DNA of 64,000 nt from Desulfotignum sp. (GCA_018399285.1 JAGYOW010000008.1:33867-97866); one strand, 5' to 3'. Shown: positions 35,324-44,661, numbered from the stretch's first letter. Translations and numbers: made by a program. Notes: a model not told the origin generated them from the letters alone.

Positions 35324-36653
35324 GAATTGTCTTCTCCACACGTGTCAGAACACGTCCTTGGGCTAAAATTATTTCAATGGGATCCTGAACATTCACCTTC
35401 CCGGCATCCAGAATCACTTTTTTATCCGGCAGGGTTCGCGCGATGCTGTACCCCCGGTTCAACACCGATGCCGGATTCAAGGCAGCCAGGGTTGCGGCCG
35501 TGTGCTGGATCCGGTTGTTTTTCTGGATCACGCAATGTTCCATCGCTCGAAACAGCTGATGATGCCGGTCCAGCACCTGTTTTCTGGAAAACCGGATGTC
35601 AGGAACCGTTCCCTTCAATGTCTGAACTATCCAGACCAGTTTATCTTTGTCATGACAAATTTGGCGCTGCAGGGCCTGCTGCATCCGCAGGCAAAGAGAT
35701 ACCATGGTTTGATTGAACATATTCATGATCTGGACCGGACTTTTCAACCGACCGTGCAGATCATCCACTTTCTGATGATAAAACGTCATCATCCGGGTCA
35801 TGATGGATAAAAGGTCAAAATGCATGTCATGAATTTGCTGTTTCAGATATTTTTTTTCAGGCACTGTCAGTTCAGCGGCGGCGGACGGGGTAGGGGCCCT
35901 CACATCCGCCACAAAGTCGGCGATGGTAAAATCGGTTTCATGACCGATGCCGGTAACAATGGGAGTTTTTGAAGCAAAAATGGCTCTGGCAACGGATTCG
36001 GAATTAAATGCCGCCAGATCTTCCAGAGATCCACCGCCTCTGGCCAGTATGATCACATCAGACTGCTGTCGCTGATTGATCAGTTCAATTGCACATACAA
36101 TCTGTTCAATTGCCGATTCGCCCTGAACCGGAACCGGGACGATTTCAAGTCGACATTCCGGAAACCGGCGCTCAGAAACATGAATGATGTCTCTTACCGC
36201 CGCACCCGTGCCTGAGGTAATAATCGATATTTTTCGGGGAAGAAGCGGAATCGGCTGTTTATGGACCGCATCAAACAGTCCTTCATCTCCCAGTTTATTT
36301 TTAAGCTGTTCAAAGGCTTTTTGCAGGGATCCGGCACCTTCGGGCTCCATGTGTTCAAAAATCAATTGATAGGTGCCCCGGGGCTCATACACGGATACCC
36401 GGGCCAGACCCATGATTTTCAGTCCGCTTTCCAGCGCGAATTTTAAATTGCGTTTCTGATTTTTAAACATCACCCCGGAGATCATTGCCTGAGCATCTTT
36501 AAGAGAAAAATAGGAATGCCCGGAAGCTGGTGTGGCACAATTGGAAATTTCTCCAGTGATCCAGACAAACGGGAACTGTTCCTCCAGCAAGGTTTTTATT
36601 TCCCGGGTCAAGTGTGACACCGAGTATATATGTGTGGTTTCATGGTCCGGCAT
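35304..36653 (-). CDS. xseA: Exodeoxyribonuclease VII large subunit XseA
   Basis: XseA is the catalytic subunit of ExoVII. The protein (449 aa) begins with an OB-fold (FVWITGEISNCATPASGHSYFSLKD). The catalytic core includes SIITSGTGAAVRDIIHV, VIILARGGGSLEDLAAFNSE and VTGIGHETDFTIADFVADVRAPTPSAAAEL. A long coiled coil and a C-terminal TGRxL-like end (NRGYSIART) follow. ATG 36653 with upstream AGGAAC is chosen over TTG 36677. It heads the minus-strand run xseA-xseB-ispA-dxs-tlyA, a common proteobacterial order. Confidence 0.94.
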   Translation of the reverse strand: MPDHETTHIYSVSHLTREIKTLLEEQFPFVWITGEISNCATPASGHSYFSLKDAQAMISGVMFKNQKRNLKFALESGLKIMGLARVSVYEPRGTYQLIFEHMEPEGAGSLQKAFEQLKNKLGDEGLFDAVHKQPIPLLPRKISIITSGTGAAVRDIIHVSERRFPECRLEIVPVPVQGESAIEQIVCAIELINQRQQSDVIILARGGGSLEDLAAFNSESVARAIFASKTPIVTGIGHETDFTIADFVADVRAPTPSAAAELTVPEKKYLKQQIHDMHFDLLSIMTRMMTFYHQKVDDLHGRLKSPVQIMNMFNQTMVSLCLRMQQALQRQICHDKDKLVWIVQTLKGTVPDIRFSRKQVLDRHHQLFRAMEHCVIQKNNRIQHTAATLAALNPASVLNRGYSIARTLPDKKVILDAGKVNVQDPIEIILAQGRVLTRVEKTIHGKDHI

Positions 36654-36969
36654 CGGTATTTGTTCCTGCAAAATCAAATCTTTATATATAGAATAAATCC
36701 AACCGAAAAGTCAACACCGGGAATATCAAACGTTGTGCCGGTGTCCTGGCAACATGCTGCTGAAATTAACCAACAAAACACAGTGTCTGATAATATATAT
36801 TATGTTAACTTTTATATTTTTCACGGTTTTGGGCGTATCCGGTCAAATCTGTGAGATCCCCTGCAAAATCGACAATATGACCAAACAATAACCTTGAAAT
36901 TCCCCTCTTTCATGTTATATTGCGTGTAATCGAAATGTTATTAACCTGAAAATTTTTTTGGAGGAGATC
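36654..36969. other. Divergent AT-rich gap between xseA and the Bax-inhibitor gene
   Basis: This 316 bp stretch contains no gene I can support. It holds the likely promoter for the plus-strand gene (36894-36921) and a very AT-rich block near 36790-36825 that may carry the minus-strand promoter of the xseA run. Confidence 0.6.
36894..36921 (+). promoter_or_regulatory. Sigma70-type promoter of the Bax-inhibitor gene
   Basis: TTGAAA at 36894-36899 and TATATT at 36916-36921 are 16 bp apart, close to consensus. The gene start follows 49 bp later, after a strong GGAGGAG ribosome-binding site. Confidence 0.55.
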
Positions 36970-37671
36970 ATGAATTCCACATTTGCACAAACCACTTCCA
37001 TGGTAAAGGTGAACACCTTTATCCGGAGCGTTTACAACTGGATGACCATCGGACTGGTGCTCACCGGGTTCACGTCCTTTTTCGTTTCCCGCAGCCCCGG
37101 ACTGATTCAGATGTTCTACGGGAACCCGGTGATGCCCATTGTTCTGTTTATCGGACTCATCATTTTATGCGGGTATCTGTCCGCACGGATTCAGAAAATT
37201 CAGGCCAGTACGGCCACCGGTCTGTATGTGGCATTGACCGTGGCCTACGGTGTGATACTGACCCCGATTTTTCTGATTTATACGTCAGCATCCATTGTAT
37301 CCACCTTTTTTATCTGTGCGGCCACCTTTGGTGCGGCCAGTGTCTACGGCATGGTGACCAAAAAAGATCTCACCGGCATGGCCCAGTTCCTGATGATGGG
37401 ACTGATCGGCATCATCATTGCCATGGTCGTGAACATTTTCATCGGCTCCACCATGATGCAGACCATTATTTCCATGATTGCCGTGGTAATTTTTACCGGC
37501 CTGACCGCGTATGACACCCAGAAACTGAAAAACATGGCGGTCACCCTTCCGGACAACGCTTCGGGTGCCATGGTCCGAAAAGGCGCACTCATGGGGGCGT
37601 TGAGCCTGTATCTGGATTTCATGGGGCTGTTCATCCACCTGATGCATCTTTTAGGCGTCGCCAGAGAATAG
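36970..37671 (+). CDS. Bax inhibitor-1 (YccA/YbhL) family membrane protein
   Basis: The 233-residue protein has seven hydrophobic segments and the family patterns VYNWMTIGLVLTGFTSF, GVILTPIFLIYTSASI and TGLTAYDTQKLKNMA. The C-terminal SLYLDFMGLFIHLMHLLGV is characteristic. Bacterial members may act as pH-sensitive calcium leak channels or interact with FtsH (as YccA); its role here is not shown. It has its own promoter and a strong terminator, so it is probably monocistronic. ATG 36970 follows GGAGGAG; the TTG at 36958 is part of that site. Confidence 0.9.
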   Translation: MNSTFAQTTSMVKVNTFIRSVYNWMTIGLVLTGFTSFFVSRSPGLIQMFYGNPVMPIVLFIGLIILCGYLSARIQKIQASTATGLYVALTVAYGVILTPIFLIYTSASIVSTFFICAATFGAASVYGMVTKKDLTGMAQFLMMGLIGIIIAMVVNIFIGSTMMQTIISMIAVVIFTGLTAYDTQKLKNMAVTLPDNASGAMVRKGALMGALSLYLDFMGLFIHLMHLLGVARE

Positions 37672-37702
37672 CGTGACTGTCAGACGAGATTATTGAACAT
37701 AC

Positions 37703-37749
37703 AACTCAGGGCCTGATATCCCCGCAGATATCAGGCCCTGAGTTTTTTT
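37703..37749 (+). terminator. Rho-independent terminator after the Bax-inhibitor gene
   Basis: An 18-base arm at 37703-37720 is perfectly complementary to 37727-37744, with the six-base loop CCCGCA. A run of T follows (37743-37749). The T-tract overlaps the stop codon of glmM on the opposite strand (37748-37750), so the hairpin lies just beyond the glmM end as well. Confidence 0.9.
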
Positions 37750-39085
37750 AGATGTGTGCTTGAATGGCCTGGCAGATCCGGTCGCATCCGGCCAGGGTCA
37801 CCTCTTTTTCCGGGCCCTCCACCATGACCCGCAGCAACGGCTGGGTGCCGGAGTACCGCACCAGAACCCGCCCGTTTTCTCCCAGGCGGGATGACACCGC
37901 TTCAATGGCTTCGGCAATCGCAGGGATCTGCATGAAATCGGGACGGGACATATCCACTTCCACATTTTTCAATACCTGGGGAAACACCTGCATCACAGAT
38001 GCCAGATCCGACAACGGCCGCCCGGTTTCAGCCATGACCGTTATCAACCGCAGCGCTGACAACAGACCGTCTCCTGTGGTATGATCATCCAAAAAAATCA
38101 TGTGGCCGGAATCTTCCCCGCCCATCACCGCGCCGGTCTCCTGCATTTGCGCCAGGACCTGACGGTCCCCTACCCCGGTCCGGATATGGGTGATTCCCAT
38201 CGCATCCAACGCCCGGGTCAGACCGATATTGCTCATCACCGTGCTGACCACCCGGTTGTTTGGCAGCTGATTCTTTTTTTTGGCATGTCCGGCACAAATG
38301 GCCAGAATCCGGTCCCCCGTGATGATACCGCCGGTTTCATCCACGGCAATCATCCGGTCCGCGTCCCCGTCAAAAGCGATCCCGATATCCGCTTTTTGGG
38401 ACGTCACTAGTTTTTGAAGGTCCTGAACATGCTGGGATCCGCAATCTCTGTTGATATTGAACCCGTCCGGTTTATCATGGATGAACACGGCATCAAACAA
38501 CGCATCATTGAACACCTGATGACAGATATCACTGGCCGCCCCGTTGGAAGCATCCACCACAACCCGGATGCGGGAGGACAGTTTTTTAAAGGGAAACCGG
38601 TCCAGCAGAAACCGGGCATATCTTTCCAGACTGTCCGATAGATTTAAAATTTTTCCGACAGTATCTTCTGAAGACACTTCAGGATGATGAATCGCTGCTT
38701 CCAGAACCGTTTCCTGTTCATCTGTCAGCTTGATGCCGCCTTTTTGAAAAATTTTAATACCATTGTCATAATAGGGATTGTGGGATGCGGAAATCATCAC
38801 TCCGGCCCCGACATGTTCCATGGATGCGGCCAGATACGCCACCCCGGGTGTGGGAATCACACCGGCCAGGCATGCGGTGACACCGGCGGATGCCACACCG
38901 GCGGCCAACGCAGATGCCAGCATGTCTCCGGAAATCCGGGTGTCTTTGCCGATCACCACCTGGTGTTGTCCCAGATCCCGGGCCATCAGGGCCACGGCCC
39001 GGCCGGTTTTAAGTGCGGTTTCACAGGTCATGGGCGGGGTGTTGACCCGACCCCGTATGCCGTCTGTGCCAAACAATCGTGTCAT
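37748..39085 (-). CDS. glmM: Phosphoglucosamine mutase GlmM
   Basis: GlmM interconverts glucosamine-6-phosphate and glucosamine-1-phosphate for UDP-GlcNAc, peptidoglycan and lipid A. The 445-residue protein begins TRLFGTDGIRGRVN. It has the catalytic phosphoserine in GVMISASHNPYYDNGIK, the metal site GIAFDGDADRMIAVD, the sugar loop GGEDSGHMIF, and the phosphate loop RYSGTQPLLRVMVEG. It lies 22 bp after the beta-helix protein on the same strand, so the two probably share a transcript. Confidence 0.95.
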   Translation of the reverse strand: MTRLFGTDGIRGRVNTPPMTCETALKTGRAVALMARDLGQHQVVIGKDTRISGDMLASALAAGVASAGVTACLAGVIPTPGVAYLAASMEHVGAGVMISASHNPYYDNGIKIFQKGGIKLTDEQETVLEAAIHHPEVSSEDTVGKILNLSDSLERYARFLLDRFPFKKLSSRIRVVVDASNGAASDICHQVFNDALFDAVFIHDKPDGFNINRDCGSQHVQDLQKLVTSQKADIGIAFDGDADRMIAVDETGGIITGDRILAICAGHAKKKNQLPNNRVVSTVMSNIGLTRALDAMGITHIRTGVGDRQVLAQMQETGAVMGGEDSGHMIFLDDHTTGDGLLSALRLITVMAETGRPLSDLASVMQVFPQVLKNVEVDMSRPDFMQIPAIAEAIEAVSSRLGENGRVLVRYSGTQPLLRVMVEGPEKEVTLAGCDRICQAIQAHI

Positions 39086-39107
39086 GTAAAGTTATCCTAA
39101 AAATTTT

Positions 39108-40289
39108 TCAGACCGTCAAAAGATCCAGCAAGGTTGTTTCTATGTTCAAAAGCCAGTGGGACCCCTGTGTTTTGATTTCCCGGGGCAGACTCTGGATTGC
39201 GGTAATATAATCGGTGTCATGCCGGGTGATTTGGTTGTTCAGCCACAAAACCAGGTCTTCTCCGGAAGCGGACAGTTTTGGAGAGTCCAGGACCTGATCC
39301 ATGTGTTGGCCCACCGTTTCCATGGTTGCCAGAATCCGATCATGGGGTTGGGACGACTTTAATGTATCACAGAATTTTTCCAGTTGACGAATCCGTTCGC
39401 CAATACTTTGAACCAGAGTTTTTTGAAGCCCGGATACCAGTTCCCTGGACAGGGGATCCATGGCAAATACGGGACGTACATGGACATACCAGGCATGTAG
39501 CGCGGCCAGACCGGCCAGATATTTGATGTTGTGATTAAAGATCCGAACCGCGCCGGGATGCACACCGGACCGTCTGGGCAAAGACACCGACCGGTTGTTC
39601 CCGGCCAGAATCATCCAATTGGGTCGTTCCTCATCCTTTCTGACAATGGACCCGGCCCCGGTCAGGCACCCGAATCCGATCCGCACCGGCCCCACCAGTC
39701 CCCCCTGCCCGCCCAGAAAAACAGGCGGCTGATCCAGCATCACGCCCTGGTGAACATTGCCCATCATGGACGGGGTGGCTTTGTCCTGGTTGGGTGTGTA
39801 ATTGAAATGAACAAACGAAGATCCCACTTCAGAGTGATTTTTCCGGCTGGTGCCGCCGGCCATGAAACAATCACAGAAATTGATCAAACTGCCCAAAGTG
39901 ACAAACGGAAACAACAAAGTCTGTTTGAGCCCCACAGTATGGGCCGCACTTGCCTGTTCCTCCAGAATGGTTCCGGTTCTCACATGGGCATTGGATCCAA
40001 ATACATTATCCCCTAAGAACACGGCCTCCTGGAAAAATCCGCCATTGAGCCGGACATTTTTTCCCACCAGACAGTTTTCCAGGGTCACGGGTGCTTCATA
40101 CCCGATCCGGGTCCCGGGCAGAATCAATGTCCGGGAACCGGCAATCCGGCATCCGGGAAACACGGTAACGTCATTGCCGGAAATCCGGTTTATATCCACA
40201 TCATCGGCCACATATACCGAATCCGGATTGGGTATGACCACCCCTTTGGCCCGCAGTTTTTCCTTGATGGGTTCATGAATCGATTTCAT
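39108..40289 (-). CDS. Left-handed beta-helix (hexapeptide) protein, GlmU C-terminal-like
   Basis: The protein (393 aa) is mostly a hexapeptide-repeat beta-helix (residues about 30-240): GNDVTVFPGCRIAGSRTLILPGTRIG, LENCLVGKNVRLNGGFFQEAVFLGDNVFG and GGLVGPVRIGFGCLTGAGSIVRKD. A helical C-terminal domain (about 260-393) follows. It lacks the nucleotidyltransferase domain of GlmU, yet relatives are often called UDP-GlcNAc pyrophosphorylase. Its place before glmM suggests a role with amino-sugar nucleotides, perhaps acetylation or binding; this is inference. ATG 40289 has a weak ribosome-binding site. The frame is open to 40322. Confidence 0.75.
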   Translation of the reverse strand: MKSIHEPIKEKLRAKGVVIPNPDSVYVADDVDINRISGNDVTVFPGCRIAGSRTLILPGTRIGYEAPVTLENCLVGKNVRLNGGFFQEAVFLGDNVFGSNAHVRTGTILEEQASAAHTVGLKQTLLFPFVTLGSLINFCDCFMAGGTSRKNHSEVGSSFVHFNYTPNQDKATPSMMGNVHQGVMLDQPPVFLGGQGGLVGPVRIGFGCLTGAGSIVRKDEERPNWMILAGNNRSVSLPRRSGVHPGAVRIFNHNIKYLAGLAALHAWYVHVRPVFAMDPLSRELVSGLQKTLVQSIGERIRQLEKFCDTLKSSQPHDRILATMETVGQHMDQVLDSPKLSASGEDLVLWLNNQITRHDTDYITAIQSLPREIKTQGSHWLLNIETTLLDLLTV

Positions 40290-40393
40290 GGCATTCACTA
40301 TTAATCGTCCGGACAGCCTCATGTCAATATATAATTGATTCTCACCCCAGAATTTTCTTACCGCACATTCTTTTCACATCTAAAAAATACTGA

Positions 40394-40422
40394 TTTACAA
40401 TTCACAGACAGGCAGATAACAT
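40394..40422 (+). promoter_or_regulatory. Candidate promoter of pgi
   Basis: TTTACA at 40394-40399 and TAACAT at 40417-40422 are 17 bp apart. The site is 48 bp before the pgi start and lies in the divergent gap. Confidence 0.4.
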
Positions 40423-40470
40423 TAATATGATTAAAAAATCATCTTGAATGCTGCAAAGGAAATTTCAGAC

Positions 40471-42081
40471 ATGTATGATTCAGACCGTTTCAACACACTG
40501 AAAACACACGCCACCCGGATGAATACGCCGGAATTTCATTTAAAACACCTGATCAAAGATCCTAGCCGTCTGACCGATTTTTCCCTGAACATCCCCGGTT
40601 TTTTTTATGATTTTTCCCGGCAGCGACTGGACACCGGTGTCAGACAGGCATTGAACACCCTGGCCGGCGAAACCCGTGCCAAAGAGTTGTTTGTCCAAAT
40701 GGCGGCCGGCAATCCGGTCAATTCCACGGAAAAAAGAGCCGCACTGCACACGGCTGCCCGGGGATTTCTGGATTCCGGCCTGAAACCGGAAAATTCCCAG
40801 ATACTCAGTGATATCCGGACAGTGGCCCGAAACATCCGCACCTTTTCACAGGATGTGCACAAAGGCCGCATCACCGGAACCCGGGAAAAAAAATTCACGG
40901 ATGCCGTTATCGTGGGAATCGGCGGCTCCTATCTGGGGTGTGAATTTGTTTACAAAGCCCTGAAACCCGGCCGGCACCCCAAAATAAATTTACATTTCCT
41001 GTCCAATGTGGACATTGACAATTTCGGGCAGATCCTCACCCGGATCGAACCGGACACCTGTTTATGGATCATTGTGTCCAAATCCTTTACCACCACGGAA
41101 ACCATGGCCAACCTGACCCAGGTTCAGGCGTTTTTAAACCGCCACCACCTGAATCCTGAAGATCATTTGGTGACCATCACGGCCAAAGGCAGCCCCGGGG
41201 ATGATCTGTCCAATCCCGTGCTGGCCAGCTTTTACATGTTTGATTTCATCGGGGGACGATATTCCGTGTCTTCTGCTGTGGGCGGGGTCCCTTTGAGCCT
41301 GGCATTCGGATATGACACGTTTGAACAATTTCTGATCGGTTGCGCCCAAATGGACCGCCATGCCTTTCAGGCCCCGGTGCAGGAAAACATTCCTTTGACC
41401 GCTGCTTTGATCAGCATCTGGAATATTCAGATACTGAAATACTCGGCCCAGGCCATCATTCCCTATTCCAGCGCCCTGTCCAAGCTCGCACCCCATGTCC
41501 AGCAGGTGTACATGGAAAGCCTGGGTAAAAGCGTAGACATTCACGGTATACCCCTGCCCTGCCCGGCCGGCAGTATTGTTTTCGGAGAACCCGGCACCAA
41601 TGCCCAGCATTCATTTTTCCAGCTGGCCCACCAGGGTCCGGCATTTCCCGTGGAATTCATCGGAGTGCTCAAACCGGGTTACACCGGAGACCAGGTCACA
41701 TCCAAAGGGGTGTTCAACCACCAGGAACTTTGGGCCAACCTCATTGCCCAGACACAGGCACTGGCCGAAGGCCGGGACCATGAAGACCCGGCCCGATCCT
41801 TTTCCGGAAACCGGCCGTCATCTCTGGTGGTGCTTTCCGATCTGACCCCGGAAAGCGTGGGGCTGCTGTTGTCTTTTTATGAAGCCCGGACCGTGTTTGA
41901 AGGATTTATGCTGAACATCAATCCCTTTGACCAGTTCGGGGTGGAGCTGGGTAAAATACTGGCATCCGGAATTCGCAGTCAGATGGCAGAAAAAAATGCC
42001 GGGACCCCTTCCGGCGGCGCACCACCGGACCCGGTCACGGCATTTTATCTCAAAGCGCTTTTCAACGGCCGAATCGATTAA
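40471..42081 (+). CDS. pgi: Glucose-6-phosphate isomerase
   Basis: Pgi interconverts glucose-6-phosphate and fructose-6-phosphate. The protein (536 aa) has the first SIS-type region VIVGIGGSYLGCEFVYKAL, then SKSFTTTETMANL for phosphate binding, GGRYSVSSAVGGVPLSLAFG, GEPGTNAQHSFFQLAHQG with a catalytic glutamate-type region, and late SKGVFNHQELWANLIAQ. ATG 40471 is preceded by AAAGGA; the frame is open to TTG 40444. The N-terminus is shorter than in E. coli Pgi. It converges on fabH with a 4 bp overlap of the ends. Confidence 0.93.
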   Translation: MYDSDRFNTLKTHATRMNTPEFHLKHLIKDPSRLTDFSLNIPGFFYDFSRQRLDTGVRQALNTLAGETRAKELFVQMAAGNPVNSTEKRAALHTAARGFLDSGLKPENSQILSDIRTVARNIRTFSQDVHKGRITGTREKKFTDAVIVGIGGSYLGCEFVYKALKPGRHPKINLHFLSNVDIDNFGQILTRIEPDTCLWIIVSKSFTTTETMANLTQVQAFLNRHHLNPEDHLVTITAKGSPGDDLSNPVLASFYMFDFIGGRYSVSSAVGGVPLSLAFGYDTFEQFLIGCAQMDRHAFQAPVQENIPLTAALISIWNIQILKYSAQAIIPYSSALSKLAPHVQQVYMESLGKSVDIHGIPLPCPAGSIVFGEPGTNAQHSFFQLAHQGPAFPVEFIGVLKPGYTGDQVTSKGVFNHQELWANLIAQTQALAEGRDHEDPARSFSGNRPSSLVVLSDLTPESVGLLLSFYEARTVFEGFMLNINPFDQFGVELGKILASGIRSQMAEKNAGTPSGGAPPDPVTAFYLKALFNGRID

Positions 42082-43085
42082 AAAAACCGATAGATGGACG
42101 CCCCCCAGGTCAGGCCGGCACCCAGGCCCAGAAACAGCACGGTGTCCCCGGGTTTGCCTACCCGCTCCTGAGCCATGGCCTCATGAAGCGCCAGAGGAAT
42201 GCTGGCCGCCGTGGTATTGCCGTATTTTTCGATGTTATGGAATATTTTGGACGGATCCAGTTTCATGAACTGACCATATGCCTCGTTGATCCGCTTGTTG
42301 GCCTGATGCGGCACCACCAGATCAATCTCGTCCAGAGAAATGTTTGCTTTTTCCAGGGCTTCGTTGGTGACCTTGGGCAGCATTCTGACAGCTTTCTTAA
42401 AAATCGCCGGTCCATCCATGACCGGATAATACCGGGGATCATCAAAGGGGACGCCGGGAGGTATGCGCTGCATCAACCGGGATGCCGGCAGTTCCGTCAT
42501 CAGGGAATCCGCATGATTGCCGTCTGCATGCAGGGCCGATGCCAGCAATCCCACTTTGTCATCCGTATCTACCCCTTCCAGACAGACGGCGGCGGCGCCA
42601 TCCCCGAATATCACGGTCACATCCCGTCCCCGGGTGGTTTTATCCAGGCCCGATGAATGCACTTCTCCGCCCACCAGCAGCACACGGCCCGCAAGGCCGG
42701 ACTTGATATAGGCGTCCGCTGTGGCCAGACCATATAAAAAACCGGTGCACTGTTGACGGATATCCAGTACCGGGGTTTTATTCAGGCCCAGTTTACCTGC
42801 CATCAGACATCCGGAACCCGGAAACATGATATCCGGACTCAAAGTGGCAAAAATGATGAAATCCAGATCCTCTGCCTGCCATCCGGCATCGTCTAAGGCC
42901 ATCCGGGCCGCTTCGGCGCCCAAATCAGACGCGCCGCAATCTTCATTGATCCAGTACCGCTGCTTGATCCCGGTTCGCTGACGGATCCATTCATCCGAGG
43001 TATCCATCATTTTTTCAAGATCGCGATTGGTCACCACATGGGGAGGCACATACATGCCGGTACCACGTATTGAGGCTTGTTTCAT
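42078..43085 (-). CDS. fabH: Beta-ketoacyl-ACP synthase III FabH
   Basis: FabH starts fatty acid synthesis by condensing an acyl-CoA with malonyl-ACP. The protein (335 aa) has the Cys-His-Asn triad: cysteine in DIRQQCTGFLYGLA, histidine in DLVVPHQANKRINEA and asparagine in NIEKYGNTTAASIPLAL. The C-terminal GLGAGLTWGASIYRF is typical. ATG 43085 follows GAAGGA; the frame open to 43124 adds 13 unrelated residues. It is a lone fab gene here, not next to plsX or fabD, so a specialised starter role cannot be ruled out. Confidence 0.92.
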   Translation of the reverse strand: MKQASIRGTGMYVPPHVVTNRDLEKMMDTSDEWIRQRTGIKQRYWINEDCGASDLGAEAARMALDDAGWQAEDLDFIIFATLSPDIMFPGSGCLMAGKLGLNKTPVLDIRQQCTGFLYGLATADAYIKSGLAGRVLLVGGEVHSSGLDKTTRGRDVTVIFGDGAAAVCLEGVDTDDKVGLLASALHADGNHADSLMTELPASRLMQRIPPGVPFDDPRYYPVMDGPAIFKKAVRMLPKVTNEALEKANISLDEIDLVVPHQANKRINEAYGQFMKLDPSKIFHNIEKYGNTTAASIPLALHEAMAQERVGKPGDTVLFLGLGAGLTWGASIYRFF

Positions 43086-43395
43086 TGATTTTCCTTCAAT
43101 TACGGTTACCTGTCTTTCGTCCATGTGAAACAGTATTTTTCCATATTTTGATTGACAGGATTATAAAATTTATAATTCAGGGGTTATAATATTAATTGAT
43201 TCCTAAATCAACCCGATAAACCATCTGAATTTGATGAAAATTTCTTTGACAAAATTTCATATTATTTCTTTACTTCATCCGGAATTTTACATATAGAGTT
43301 TATTTATGTTTCGCTCAGTGATTGGTTGATTCAATTTTTCAACTGACCTTTGGAATCAATGAATCGTTAACCTTATTTCAGTTTCAGGAGGTATT
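43086..43395. other. AT-rich divergent gap between fabH and the liv operon
   Basis: This 310 bp stretch has no gene. It contains TTGACA at 43246-43251 with a weak TTTACT 17 bp downstream, a second TTGACA-like box near 43153, and several A/T runs. It probably carries promoters in both directions. Confidence 0.5.
43246..43274 (+). promoter_or_regulatory. Candidate promoter of the liv operon
   Basis: A perfect -35 TTGACA (43246-43251) is 17 bp from TTTACT (43269-43274). The leader to livJ would be about 115 bases. The -10 is poor, so an activator may be needed. Confidence 0.35.
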
Positions 43396-44571
43396 ATGAA
43401 GAAAATTGCTGTTCTAACAGTGGTGGCCTTTTGTGCGGCCATGATGTTCTCGTCTCTGGCCTTTAGTGCCAGAAAAACCATTATCAAAATCGGTATCAAT
43501 GCCCCGTTGACCGGGGATATCCCCAAGGTGGGAGAAGGTAGCAAGTACGCGGCTCAGATGTGGCTGGAAGACATTGAAAAAGCCGGAGGCCTGGATGTCG
43601 GCGGTAAAAAGTATGAAGTGGAACTGGTCATCGAGGACAATGAATCCAAAGCGGAATCCGCTGTCAAGGCCAACACCAAAATGATCACTCAGGATGATGT
43701 CCTGGCCATTGTGGGACCGCAATCCTCCAAACAGGCGGTGCCGGCCGGTGAAGTGGCCAACAAGTATAAAACCGTGATGATCAGCCCCTGGTCCACCAAC
43801 CCCAGCACGACCCTGGACCGGCCTTATGTATTCAGGGGCTGCTTTCTGGATCCGTTCCAGGGACCTGTGGTCGCCAATTTCATCACGGAAGAGTTCGGGT
43901 TCACCAAAGCGGCTGTACTGTACGATGTGGCGTCCGACTATCCCAAAGGACTGGCAGAAGTGTTCAAACAGGCCTGGGAAGACAAACACGGTGCCGGCAG
44001 TGTGGTGGCCTATGAAAGCTTCACCACCAAGGACACGGATTTCTCCTCCCAGCTCACCAAAATCGTTAAATCCGGTGCCGAGGTTCTGTTCACGCCCCAG
44101 TATTATAATGAAGTGCCTTTGATCGTCAGCCAGGCCAAAAATCTGGGCTGGACCGGACCCATTGTGGGTTCTGATTCCTGGGGATCGGCTGAAACCATTG
44201 AATTGTGCGGTGAAGACTGCTACGGGCTGTTTTTTTCCTCCCATTACGCAGCCGCCGGTGCCAAAGGTGCCACCAAAGCCTTTATTGACCGGTATGAAAA
44301 AACCTATGGCTATATCCCCGACGATGTCGCCGCTTTGACCTGGGATGCGCTTCGCCTGGCCCAGCAGGCCATCCAGGATGCCGGCAAACTCACCGGAAAA
44401 ATCGAAAAAGACCGGGAAGCAGTCAGAGACGCTCTGGCCCAAATCAAGGATTTTGACGGCATTACCGGTAAAATGACCTTTACCGAAGAAGGCGATCCCA
44501 TCAAATGTGCCGTTATCGTCAGAATCAATCATCAGGGCGAATATGAATTTTACGGCTCCAGCTGCCCCTGA
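43396..44571 (+). CDS. livJ: Branched-chain amino acid ABC transporter substrate-binding protein
   Basis: This is a periplasmic type I binding protein of the Leu/Ile/Val family. The 391-residue protein has a signal peptide (MKKIAVLTVVAFCAAMMFSSLAFS), then IIKIGINAPLTGDIPKVGEGSKYAAQ. It also has VLAIVGPQSSKQAVPAGEVANKYKTVMISPWSTNPSTT and VAALTWDALRLAQQAI, the pattern of LivJ/K-like proteins. A GGAGG six bases before ATG gives strong translation. The ligand could be another amino acid or short amide; the family is broad. It opens the operon livJ-H-M-G-F, separated from livH by a hairpin. Confidence 0.9.
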   Translation: MKKIAVLTVVAFCAAMMFSSLAFSARKTIIKIGINAPLTGDIPKVGEGSKYAAQMWLEDIEKAGGLDVGGKKYEVELVIEDNESKAESAVKANTKMITQDDVLAIVGPQSSKQAVPAGEVANKYKTVMISPWSTNPSTTLDRPYVFRGCFLDPFQGPVVANFITEEFGFTKAAVLYDVASDYPKGLAEVFKQAWEDKHGAGSVVAYESFTTKDTDFSSQLTKIVKSGAEVLFTPQYYNEVPLIVSQAKNLGWTGPIVGSDSWGSAETIELCGEDCYGLFFSSHYAAAGAKGATKAFIDRYEKTYGYIPDDVAALTWDALRLAQQAIQDAGKLTGKIEKDREAVRDALAQIKDFDGITGKMTFTEEGDPIKCAVIVRINHQGEYEFYGSSCP

Positions 44572-44605
44572 TGTGTGACGATCCCAACCAATAAAATGTG
44601 TTAAA

Positions 44606-44636
44606 ACTGTTGCAGACCCAAAAGGTCTGCAACAGT
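44606..44636 (+). promoter_or_regulatory. Intercistronic hairpin between livJ and livH
   Basis: ACTGTTGCAGACC (44606-44618) and GGTCTGCAACAGT (44624-44636) form a perfect 13 bp stem with loop CAAAA. No U-tract follows. Such hairpins often stabilise the binding-protein part of an ABC operon mRNA or weakly attenuate the permease genes. Confidence 0.7.
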
Positions 44637-44661
44637 GATCCAATTCAACAGGAGTCGGTGA

